Shown: one piece after another, positions 54,186-64,000 of the stretch
Layout of the letters: each line of letters begins with the position of its first letter
How positions within the stretch are numbered: position 1 is the stretch's first letter
Assembly (NCBI GenBank): GCA_947069175.1
Contig: CAMTDV010000007.1
Location: 50,797,681-50,861,680 of the forward strand
Direction of reading: 5' to 3'
DNA: 64,000 nucleotides
Origin: Scalesia atractyloides
Taxonomy: Eukaryota > Streptophyta > Magnoliopsida > Asterales > Asteraceae
Notes under the pieces: generated by a model
Databases searched by the model: none
What the model saw: only the letters and a program-made list of their open reading frames with translations
What the model was told of the DNA's origin: nothing
Translations under genes and position numbers: made by a program

Positions 54186-57175
54186 AAATTACTTAGATTG
54201 GGGACCCAAAGCCTTAATGGTCTTGGTTCTTCCAGATTCATCAACAACAGGAACATCAATCCAATATCCATCACTCTTAACAGGAGTCTTGGATCTTAGA
54301 CCGGTTGATGGAAATGGTTTTTGATTTCCACTAGGTCTTTGGTCCTCAGGTTTCCTAAACATGTTTGGACTTTGTGACCTTTGGAAATTATGATTTTGAT
54401 TCCATGAATTTTTATGATAATAATTCCAAAAGCCATTGTTACAAAAATTTCGATTACCAACATTTTGATATCGAGTTTGATATTGACCTTGACTTCTGAA
54501 ATTATTTGATTGACCATTAAAGTTAATCATTCTTGGTGAACTACTTCTAGGTCTCTCATATCTGCCTGATGTAGATGCAGGCTGAAATCTTTGTTGATTT
54601 CTTTGAAAACGAGGAACTTGGTGAGTTCCATTTCAGCCTTATCTACACCAACAACAACACTCTGTTGCCTGGTAGCAGATATCTTTGGTGAGTTAACCTT
54701 CTTCTCACCAGCACCACTTTTTGCTGGTGATTTTTCTCTCTGTCTCTCACTTATCTGTGCTTCACTCTTTTTGTTAGGATAGCAGCTAGCTACATGTCCT
54801 TTTTCGTGACATTTGAAACACGATTTTCTAGCCGAAGACTTCTTAATTGAAGCCTCTTGCTTAGATTCATTAGGTGGTGGTGATGATGATGATGATGATG
54901 ATGATGCTTTTGAAGGATCTTGTGTAATTTGCTTAATTTCTGATTTTTCGTTATTTTTGTTTTTAGCAAACTACACATTTGACTCTTTTGTAATAACAGT
55001 GACCTCTTCTTTCATATCACTCGCTTTAACAAAATCAATCTTTTTAACAAAAAATTGTTTTTGATTCTTAGGGTGTGTATTCTTTGTTTTCAAAACTGGT
55101 TCCCTGTTATTATCCTTCTTGGCATTCTCAGTCACATCAACATCCTATGATGTGGAACTACCAAGTGTAGTTGACAGAAAGTCTGTAAGCTCTTCTTCAT
55201 CTGCCAAGAAAGAATAGTCGTGACAAAGAGGTGGTGGAACTTCATTTAAACCGTTGAAGCCCACAAATGTCTTGTCATTACTTTTCTCCAGGCCATTTAT
55301 CATGTGTTTCATAACAAAAGATGAATCTTTGAATTGATTTAATTTCTTTTCAAGTTCACAAATTTTAAGTTGTGCTTCAGACAACTCTTTGCATTTTTCA
55401 GAAATTTCTTTTGTTTTCTCGCTCATCGTATCATGAGCTAAGTTAATAATTTGAAGCTTTTCGTTAAGCTTACAGGTTAGAATATTGATTTCTTCTTCAT
55501 AACCTTTAATCTTCTTCAAATATAATGACTCATTTCGTTTTACGAAAAAGTTTGATTCTTTCAGGTTCGAGAGCTCATTTACCAGGCTTTGGTTTTGTTT
55601 TGTTAACGTGTAACAGAACTACCAGAGTTAGAACGCACCTCTCCTGTGGATTTGCTTAGATCGGCCATGAAAGTAGCAAAATCAGCAGCTATCTTCTTCT
55701 CTGCAGCATTCTGTTCTCCATCAGCTTTTTCAGCTACCTTCTCTCGCTCTGCCTCATCATCAGGTTTGACTTCTTCATCAACAACTGGGGCTATCTCAGC
55801 CATGAACGCCTGTGAGGCATTGTTATCACCCTCTAGATGAACACTCCAACCATAAGTAACCTCTCTAGCAGTAGAGATCAGGGCCTTTGATCCAGTGTTG
55901 GTTGACGCATTCCTGTTCCCAGAACCATGACCAGGTGAATCTTGAAAGGATGAATTAGAACGAGATTCAGTTTTTGGTCGTTGACATTCTCTAGCAAAAT
56001 GTTTGTAGTTTTGACAATTGTAACACTTCACTTTAGACTTGTCAAAACCCACACTCTTTCCAACGAACTTCCTGCCCTTCTGTTCATGAACCTTTTCACT
56101 CTTCTAGAGATCATGGCCATCTGCCATTGTAAATCCATCTCCTCTAGATCATCAGGGTCAATCTGATCATAATCTTCATCAAACGTAGCAGGATCAGATA
56201 TTCTTCCCTAAATGTAGTTCTCGTAGGAAGAAATGAAAGAAGCAAGCAATGCCAGGTGATCTTCAGCACATTTGACACTCAGGGGTATAGACCTAGTACT
56301 ACTGTTACTATTACTTGATTGGTGTCTTTTTGCCCCTGATGAGCCTCCTGAAGTAGGAACAAAACATACTTCACCCTCAGCATTTGTCACAATCTGATCA
56401 TTTTCACATGAAAGAAACGCAGTTGCAGTATCACTTGAAGCATTGTTGGAACATGAAGGTGTAAGCACTTTATAAATCCCTGGATCTTGAACCTGATCAT
56501 ATTCAGTCTCCTTCTTCTTCATATTGAGCTCATAAGCTCTTAATTTCCCAACAACCTCTTCCAAGTCTTTCGTTTCATAATCAGCTTCACCCTTTATCAT
56601 CAAAGTACAAATTCCCACTTTGCAGGTAAAGCATCCAGCAACTTATTGTTTATCTCCACATTCGTGTATCCCTCAATGTCATAATTGTCCATTTCTGACA
56701 CCAGATGATAATATCGCGTGATAATCTCTTCAAGGGACTCACTCCTCATGCCTTTAAACACAGCAAATTGTTTCTTTAGCAGATCAACCTTGTTCTTCTT
56801 CACATCAGTATTGCCCTCATACCTCTTCTCTAGGGCATCCCACATCTCTTTCGATGTAGTATAACGCTTGAATGTATGTTTGATGCCATCAGGTAATGAC
56901 ATCTTTATAGCAGCTAAGGCTCATACATCCTTTTTTCAGCTTCTGACATGTTCACATAAGCAGTAACATGTTGTCTGCCCTCAAAGTCATGCGTTGGGTT
57001 AGCGTATCCATCTTGAATACAGATCCACATCCTGTGTCCTGGTATCAATGAACGACTGAAATCTATCCTTCCAAGTAAGATAATTTTCCACTTTCAGCAT
57101 TTTTGGAGGTTTGTTAGTCGTGCCAGCCTCATGCTCCATTCTTAACAGTTCATTTAGGTAAGACATATTCGACAT
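54186..57175 (-). pseudogene. X gag with two zinc knuckles
   Basis: ATG at 57175 opens MSNMSYLNELLRMEHEAG. The capsid part has KTFKRYTT-like and LEKRYEGNTDVKKNK residues (56600-56902). The first knuckle is CYNCQNYKHFAREC (about 55990-56030), intact. A coiled coil follows (55145-55519, KEISEKCKELSEAQLKICEL). The second knuckle, CFKCHEKGHVASC, is at about 54785-54825. An Asn/Gln-rich part (54189-54530) leads to the protease. A GAT/CAT microsatellite at about 54880-54905 adds a homopolymer run. The large gag with two knuckles and coiled coil is Sirevirus-like. Broken at about 56900, 56210, 55600 and 55140. Confidence 0.85.
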
Positions 57176-57931
57176 TTTTACCGAACCGACTCGTTAAAAA
57201 CGTTAAAACTTGTCCGAAATGAGTGGTCATCAAATTATACTATTAAACTCGTCTAGACAATACGATTCTAATGATGTATATTGTCCGATTATGGTTTTAG
57301 AAATTTTCGTGCCTTTTTTTGTCCTAAAAATCACACGAGTCTAACTGTGGAACCGGTTTCTCAGGATTGTCTATGGATCAAATTCTATATCCAAAAACGT
57401 TTAACTCCGGTTATGTCAGTTGATTAACTTTCCACCTTCTTAATCCTAACTCGGAACAGTACCAAATTCAGAACAGTATCTCGGATAGTTAATCCGAGAT
57501 GGAAACCCGGAACAGTAATCCGAATTGCTTATCCGAGATGGTGATTCGGAATATTAATCCGAGATGGAATCCGGAATATACTGCTGATCCAAAATTCAAT
57601 CAGAGAGAATCTGAGATAGGCTTTTCTAATCCAAATCGCAACTCTAATGATCCGAATTGCACTTTTCTGATCCGAAATTCAAGTTTGATGATCCGAATTG
57701 CAAGTCTGATGATCCGAAATGCAAGTTTGATGATCCAAAATGTTTCTGATCCGAAATTCAAGTCTTCAATCCGAAATGCTTTGTTGTTAATCCAAAATAG
57801 CTGCAAAACCCTGAACATCAGCAGAAACCCTAGTTCAACCGTTACGAACTTCAAAACAGCCTCCAAAACGTCCAAAAACCCAACTTTTTCTGTTGTTACG
57901 ATTCTGAACTAAGCAAAAACAAGAGCCAAAT
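57176..57931 (-). other. X leader with short degenerate repeats
   Basis: Untranslated leader between primer site and gag. From about 57478 to 57790 it consists of diverged 20-25-bp repeats built on ATCCGAGATGG and GATCCGAAATGCAAG. Frames here on either strand (57499-57912, 57600-57875) are readings of this repeat. Confidence 0.65.
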
Positions 57932-57943
57932 GCTCTGATACCA
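57932..57943 (-). other. X primer-binding site
   Basis: The complement reads TGGTATCAGAGC, matching initiator tRNA-Met, two bases from the LTR end. Confidence 0.9.
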
Positions 57944-57945
57944 AT

Positions 57946-58409
57946 TGTAGGTCCCCTAATCCGTATGGATCATCACAGAATCATCTATCCAATCTAGAGT
58001 GCAGAATCCCCTAGATCAGATTTCACAGAAAACCGAACAAGAACACAAACAAATACTTTCAAACTGTCTTCTATTGATTATCCAACACAATGTGTTTTAT
58101 AATCAATTCAAGGCTCTCTCTCAACTATCTCTGAAATAATTCTCTAAGCAACTGAATGAGCAACTAGACCAGCAACCTTAACACGAATGACAACCTCTCT
58201 TTATATAGAGAAAGGCTAGGCTAGGGTTTCACCACATGGACTGCTATTGGGTCTAGGCTCAATTCGCCTACCATATGCAGTATGATGTCCATTTTAGCCC
58301 AATTACTTCTAATTAACTATTACAAAACTAAACCCGCTAATCGTTCATTTACTAATTACAAGATATCCAAAGACCAAATCTAAGCTGTTGTCACAAATAT
58401 GCACCAACA
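57946..58409 (-). repeat. X 5' LTR
   Basis: 464 bp; the complement starts TGTTGGTGCATATTTG and ends GGGGACCTACA. TATA box on the complement of about 58199-58209 (CTATATAAAG). Unlike A, B and C2 it has no CGTACG dyad cluster, so the two copia families differ in promoter design. It abuts C2 RNase H sequence on the right. Confidence 0.85.
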
Positions 58410-58411
58410 AC

Positions 58412-59724
58412 TCAGCCTCACATGTTGAAGTAGCTACACAAGTCTGCTTTTTGCATTGCCACGTGACTAGGCGATTTCCCAAGAACTGACATCCTGCTGA
58501 TGTTGACTTTGCATCGATCTTGCAGCCACCAAGATCAGAATCATTGAATGCTATCAAATCAGACTTATCATCCTTATGGTACCAGAGACCATTGTCCGGG
58601 CGACCCTTCAAATAACAAACGATTCTTTTCACAGCCATCAAATGAGAAACTTTTGGACTTGACTGGTAGCGAGCTAGAAGACATGTTGGGTACATTATAT
58701 CGGGTCTTGAAGCAGTAAGATACATAAGAGGTCCGATCATAGCACGATAAAGAGACCGTTCAACATGTTCACCCATTACATCAAGAGTAATCCCATGATT
58801 TTGAGCTACTTTAGTTCCCAAAGGCTTTGAGTTCTCCATTTGAAATCATTGGAGAATATCCCCAACATACTTGGTTTGATGAATGAAGATCCCTTCCTTA
58901 GATTGATGAACCTACAAACCTAAAAAGAAAGTCATTTCTCCCATGGCGCTCATCTCGAACTTCTCTTGCATCACCTGCTCGAATTCTTTGCATATTTTCT
59001 CGTTTCTAGACCCAAAAATAATATCATCAACATATACTTGTACCAGCAATAAATCCTCATTCTTTTCCTTGATGAAGAGTGTACAGTCGATCAATCCACG
59101 TCGAAAACCATTTTGAGAAGATAGGAAGACAACGTTTCATACCAAGCCCATGGAGCTTGATGAAGACCATATAATGCCTTATTAAGAAGCCACACCTTTT
59201 CAGGATGAATTGGATCTTCAAAACCAGGCGGTTGCTTAACATATACTTCTTCTTCAACACACCATGAAGAAATGCACTCTTCACGTCCATTTGATAAACT
59301 GTAAACTTTTTGTAGGATGCATATGCCAAGAGAATTCGTATGGCCTCAAGACGTCTACCAGTGCATAAACCTCATTATAATCAATGCCTTCTACCTGATT
59401 AAAGCCCTGGATAACCAATCTTGCTTTGTTTCTTACAACAACACCTCAGTCATCCTTCTTACACTTGTAAACCCATCTACTACCAATCTTCTTGTAGTTG
59501 TCGGGCCTGTCAACCAATTTCCACACGCCCAACTTCTGAAACTGCTGAAGTTCTTCTTGCATTGCTTCAACCCATGAGTCTTCTTTCATTGCCTCCTTCC
59601 AAGATTTCAGTTCAACTTGGCAAACATAGCAGGGAAAAGACCAATAATTTTGTTCTCCAAATTCTCTAATTTCTGTATACAAACCAGCATTCTGGTTGTT
59701 CCTTAGCTGATTATGTGTCTGCAC
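58412..59724 (-). pseudogene. C2 RT and RNase H, first part
   Basis: In order: SWVEAMQEELQQFQKLGVW, KKIGSRWVYKCKKDD, a frameshifted palm with YQMDVKSAFLHGVLK, active site YVDDIIFGS (59023-59034), KFEMSAMGEMTFFLGL, then YRAMIGPLMYLTASRPDIMY and GCQFLGNRLVTWQCKK, ending STCEAE at 58410. Frames shift near 59330, 59057 and 58840. RNase H breaks off exactly where the X LTR begins. Confidence 0.9.
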
Positions 59725-61190
59725 TCCACTCTAGACATCTCCTATAATATTATGCGGAGGATGGGTACTATGGATTCGAGTTTCAGGAACATCGGGAACT
59801 CAAGAATTTATACCCAAATTGTTGATATTCGGATCAACATCTAAGTCGATGGCTGGAATCGACGAAGATGTAGATGCCTGACCTTTAGTCGTCCCTTGAT
59901 TTTGCACATTTGATGTGACATCAGAAAGTTCCAGGAACCAGAGTAGAAGTAGCTTCATTTGCATCATGGAACTCATCATCTTCTGACGAAATATTATAAT
60001 CAGCAGCATCTTCAAATTCCTCATTTTGAACAATAGTATTAACCCAAGTAGACACTTTAGGGTTAACAATAATTGGTCGTACTAATGATGGGTCTACTGC
60101 AGTATCACTTTCAAGTAGCATTTGAGCAGCTGCAGATGCATCATCAAAAGTTGGCAGATTGAAGGAGTCAAATAGTCCATCGTAGTCAAACATCCAAGGA
60201 GCACCCGGAGCTCTTACTGATTCAGTGTATCTTTGAACCTTAACTTCACCCCATTCCTCAATCTTTTTCGTTGACAAATTCCACACTTTGAAATTTGGAG
60301 TAGCATATCCAAGAAAGAAATCTTCGATAGCCTTTGGACCAAATTTACCATGTGGATCAATCATAGTGTATGGAGCTCCAAAAGGTTCTAAGAGAGACAC
60401 ATCTGGTTTCCTTTTGTGTAACAATTCAAAACATGTTTTCCCATGCCTTTTCACCGTAGAACTCTATTCATCGTATAACATACAGTAGCCACAACCTCCC
60501 CCCAAAACTGAAAAGGAAGTTCTTATTCTACTAACATAGTTCTTGCAGTTTAGGTGAGAGTTCTATTTTTCCTCTTAGCGACACCATTTTGTTATGGAGT
60601 GTAATGAGAACTGTAATCATGTAAAATGCCCTTAAAAGAACAGATTCATCCATAACATGGTTCTTGAATTCGGTGACATTGTCGCTTCGATTCTCCTTAT
60701 CTTCAAATTGTATAAATTTTCAAGTAGCGTGAGTAGATTTTTGAGGATTTCAGGAACTTCACTCATGTGTGTCATAACATTTACCCATGAAAATCTTGAA
60801 TAATCATCAGTAACAACTAAACAATATGCATCGCTAAAGGTAGTCTTGTGTTTCATAGGTCGAAAAAGATCAATACGAAGACGTTCCAAAGGTATATTAA
60901 TAGTGTTTATTTTCTTCACAAGATGAGACTTTCGAGCTTGTTTTCCCTTTTGTCACGATACACAGATGTCTAGTAGATGAAAATTCTTAACTGGTACACC
61001 ATTCACAAGATTATTTTTCACCAAATAGTTCTTTTTCCTCAAGTGAATGTGTCCTATTTGTCTATGCCAAGAGATTGATTCCTTTTTAGTGGCTTTTGAG
61101 ACAAAACATGTGACTTGTGCAGACGTAGTAATAGCTTGGTTCATGTCAAGAATATACAAATCATTAATTCTTGGAGCCGACAAGAGAATC
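59725..61190 (-). pseudogene. C2 integrase and linker
   Basis: GAG-pre-integrase part 60953-61183 (SWHRQIGHIHLRKKNYLVKN), core 60632-60919 with RIDLFRPMKHKT and VVTDDYSRFSWV. The segment that should hold the second Asp is frameshifted. The third acidic position reads GVAKRKNRTL (about 60575-60600), Lys for the catalytic Glu, so activity is lost twice over. The C-terminal part (59921-60454) reads EDFFLGYAT and KVWNLSTKKIEE. A variable acidic linker follows before RT. Confidence 0.87.
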
Positions 61191-61530
61191 CATTCTTAGG
61201 GAATCTTGAAACTAGGTTTTAGCACATAGCAACTGACATCATCAAAATGAACTGTGAACTTCTTGTCGCAGATTTGAGAAACACTTAGAAGATTGTGATC
61301 AATTTGATGAACATAATTGATCTTGTCAAACTAACAACACCATTGGAAATCATTCCTTCTCCAGTTATGTAACCGCCTTTATCTCCAGAAAGGCAACATA
61401 ACCTCCCCTAATGCTTTTCACATCATAAAGGAGCTTTAGGTTGCCTTTCATGAGCCGTGATGCTCCACTGTCAACAATCCAATGACTATTCACAGTTCCA
61501 CATGGAACACCCTGCACAATACATTACCCG
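61191..61530 (-). pseudogene. C2 protease
   Basis: The active-site loop SHWIVDSGASRLMKG lies at about 61440-61490 on the minus strand, followed by pieces of a GGYVAFL-like strand. The second half, with NLLSVSQICDKKF-like residues, is at about 61255-61300. Frames are broken, including near 61330. Confidence 0.75.
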
Positions 61531-64000
61531 ATTAGTTTAAAATGGGGACCCAAGCCTTAGTGGTCTTGGGTCGCCCTTATCATCACGAAATGTGATTTCT
61601 ATTTCTTGATGATTTGGAAACTTTGTGCCTCCTCCTTAAACGTTACCGGTTTTAGGTTTCCAAGATTGTAGATGTTTACCAGATTGACTATTATTTACAG
61701 ATTTAGACACTTCTAGTTTTATCAAACTTGATGAACTTGGTTTCTTTCTAAAACATCCGCTTTTAATGCCTTTTTAATTATTTTAACTTATTTACGTCTT
61801 TGTTTTTCTTCTTGTTCCTTAACAATACGTTTGTCTTGTTTAGGTGACACAGATCGACGTTGGCAATTCTTTTCAAGAGGGGTTTTTTCAACAAACTTAG
61901 GTTTTGCTGAGTTTGTATAGTTTTTGATTATGTGGCTAAACTCCCCACACTTAAAACATGTTCTCCTTTCAACAAATTTAGGAGATGTTGTTTGACGACT
62001 TGATGTTGAACTTGTAAGCCTAGAGGTACTTGGTCCATCTTCACACCCATTTGTGTGTTGAGTGTAATTGTTTTGACTATTACATTTTAAAATCTTGACT
62101 TGATTTACAAAATCAATATTTGACATATTTTCAAAAGTATCGATTTTATCAGTACTAATTGAGCCCACAAAGTTAACATTCTTCCCCTTTTTCTTGTTGC
62201 GAGCGCCTTTAGCTTCAACCTTTGGTTGTGACACCTTAGCTTTTTCAGCTCGTTTTTCTTCTTGTCTACTTTTAGAAGCGATTAGTGGTTGTGGTTTGAT
62301 TGGATTCTTCTTTTCCAAAATTTGGTTGTTGAATTTTCAAAAATTTGATCAATTGAAGTTTGATTTATATTTTTGATTGGAAAATTCTTGTTTGAGTAAA
62401 TTTTCTCATCACCAATCAAAGTTACAACACATTTTCCTTTTCAAATGTAGACCCAGTTGTCTTGACAGATCGATAGGATCACTCCCTTGATTTGTAACAG
62501 ACTGCATATCGGGAGTAGCAAAAATTTCTGCCCCTTTCTCTTCATCAAGAGATTGATCTTGATCGATCTTGTCTGACTAATCATCTGATGAATCATCCTC
62601 CTCTATTATAGATGGATTCTGATCAACAACTGATGATGAGTTCCCTGTCTTTCTGGATTCATCTGAAGAATTGTCCACTTAAATCCTAACCCTGCTTCAA
62701 ACTCTTCAGGATTAAGAGGTACAGATGGTTCAAAGCGTGGCATTAACTCTTCGTCAGGCAATTTGGTATAATTGTGTTTTAATGGTGGTGGACAGATTTC
62801 TACCCAATGCATTTGACATATCCCTTAAGTTTTTGAATCAAGCACATATCGGGAGTTAGAATAACTCTCCAATTTTAGGTTGATTGCATCATACTCGCAT
62901 TTGGCAATGGCTAACTCCTTTTTTGTTTCTTCAAGTATATTAATGTAGTTATTAATACCAGTTTGTCTGTTCAAAACTGTTTTTGTTAACTCAGACACGC
63001 TTTTCTTGAGAGTGTTAGTTACAGATTTGAATTCTTTTTCATTTCGAGTTAAAGCCAGATTTGCCTCTTTGCATTTTGACAGTTCAACTACTAAGCTTTG
63101 ATTGTGACTGTTAATTGTTTCAAATTTAGTTTTTAAGTCAGCACAATCATTGCATATCCTAGGAGAGTCGAATTTTACATGACTTGTTGAACCTGCAACA
63201 TTAGCCAAAAAAGTAGTCTGATGAGAAAAGGATGTATTGTTAACAAAGAGTTTCTCCATTTCCTTTGATGCAATTTCAGCTTTCTTTATCAGCCCAGACT
63301 TTTGACTTTCAGCTTCTCTACTTCTTTTAGCAATTCATCGACCTCAGCATCAATCTTTTCCCTGACATCCGAATCTGATCCATAACCACCCACACTTGAG
63401 CTGTCTTCGTCAGAACTCCCATTATACCCAGAACTATCATCATCATCAAAAGAGTCAATAGTGTGCGCATGTTTGATTTGATTGATTATCTTGGCATAAC
63501 ACACAGTTCCTCCTTGATTCTCATTTCCCAACTAAACTGACTAATCACATCCTTCATCTGCTTGAACTACTAATGATCTGCTTGTGTTGTTTGAAGGCCC
63601 ATACTGGTTGGAGTTGTTTGGGTTGTTAATAGCTACTATACTTTGTTCATTGTTAACTTGAGTTGTGTTGGATGGCCGTGATTGATTTCATAAAGGGTTA
63701 TGATTTCCTTGTTTGCTAGGTCGAGTACATTCACGTTTCACCACAAGTTGAAGCAAGTAACAACATTTTTACCAAATCCATACTTTGTGTCTTTCTTGCT
63801 TTCCAAACTTGTTCTTCTAGTTCTCCTCATGTAGTCTTTCGCTCTTCTGACCGCACTTGCCAAATATCCATCAACTCCATCTCATCCCTGTCTATTTGTT
63901 GATAGTCCTCATTAGTCGAATTGATGTTTCCAATTTGACCGGCGACTAGTCCACAATATGCACTAACCATTGTGTTCAGAAGTTCCATGTGTTCCCGAGC
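61531..64000 (-). pseudogene. C2 gag, partial at window edge
   Basis: Visible from the window edge: YCGLVAGQIGNINSTNEDY and DRDEMELMDI, then after a frameshift RTSLESKKDTKYGFGKNV and a damaged first zinc knuckle (TCFNLW, about 63750-63775). A Ser/Asp-rich part (63289-63531) and a coiled coil (62825-63259) follow. The second knuckle, CFKCGEFSHIIKNY (about 61925-61970), has Tyr for the last Cys. The Lys-rich end is at 61788-61900. Size and domain order match Sirevirus gag. The N-terminal half and 5' LTR lie beyond 64000. Confidence 0.85.

Larger units (their letters stand above)
50023..58409 (-). mobile_element. Copia element X
   Basis: A second minus-strand copia element with a 5' LTR (57946-58409), primer site, leader, gag, protease, integrase, RT, RNase H and a pol-3' spacer. 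No 3' LTR or extra frame is visible at its left end, which I place loosely near 50023. The pentamer ACTCA stands at 58410-58414 and at 50008-50012. That would suit a target duplication, but the left copy is followed by more shared target sequence than expected, so the left border is uncertain. Confidence 0.65.
45175..64000 (-). mobile_element. Sirevirus-like copia element C2, continues past window
   Basis: A minus-strand copia element whose 3' LTR is at 45175-45945 and whose gag is still open at 64000. In element order (right to left): gag with two zinc knuckles and coiled coil, protease, integrase, RT, RNase H, a non-coding spacer, an extra frame with its own candidate promoter, purine tract and 3' LTR. 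Element X appears to lie inside its RNase H. Joining the two halves as one element is inferred from both breaking at the same CEAE codons and from the absence of any other flank between 45175 and 64000. All frames are damaged. Confidence 0.68.

Noticed and set aside
54880..54905. GAT/CAT microsatellite as a separate feature
   Set aside because: A simple-sequence expansion inside the broken X gag; noted there.
57499..57912. Asn/Ser-rich 137-codon frame
   Set aside because: It reads the degenerate short repeats of the X leader; both strands are open because of the repeat.

Overview
The window is plant nuclear DNA made almost entirely of LTR retrotransposons in several nested generations. The families point to an Asteraceae genome: gypsy (Ty3-like) elements with a Pro/Gln-rich open frame upstream of gag, Sirevirus-like copia elements with an extra frame after pol, and a gag-like gene of the 'putative gypsy-type transposase' domain. 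That taxonomic reading rests on my memory of these families, not on a search. No intact host gene was found; nearly every coding stretch is broken by frameshifts or stops. Layout, left half: 1-2176 is a flank with only a weak callose-synthase-like remnant. An unusual non-autonomous element, called family B here, runs from 2182 to 42933 between one target-site duplication (AAATT, 2177-2181 and 42934-42938). It is a tandem array of eight LTRs and seven internal regions, LTR-int-LTR-int and so on, with a period of about 2.16 kb. Its first LTR is split by a minus-strand gypsy element, G1 (2374-28477, duplication CTTCG). The 3' LTR of G1 is split by a related non-autonomous element, A1 (4751-17011, GGCGT/TGCGT), itself a three-LTR dimer. 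The middle LTR of A1 is split by a plus-strand gypsy element, G2 (7068-15019, CACTC/CACTT), also a three-LTR dimer with large deletions. Insertion order is therefore B, then G1, then A1, then G2. Layout, right half: 42939-45174 holds a flank and a plus-strand gag-like gene with a recognisable 79-bp intron. That gene is cut at 45175 by a minus-strand Sirevirus-like copia element (C2) that runs off the window at 64000. C2 appears to be interrupted by a second copia element (X, about 50023-58409). C2 carries an extra frame after pol with what looks like its own promoter. How the parts fit: families A, B and C2 share LTR termini (TGTTGATRCA at the start), a methionine-initiator-tRNA primer site, and clusters of near-palindromes with the core CGTACG about 20-24 bp apart just upstream of the TATA box. 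One A1 internal region still encodes a copia protease active site. This suggests A and B are deletion derivatives mobilised by a C2-like Sirevirus, with B later expanded in place by unequal recombination between LTRs. The same CGTACG cluster plus TATA box also precedes the extra frame of C2.
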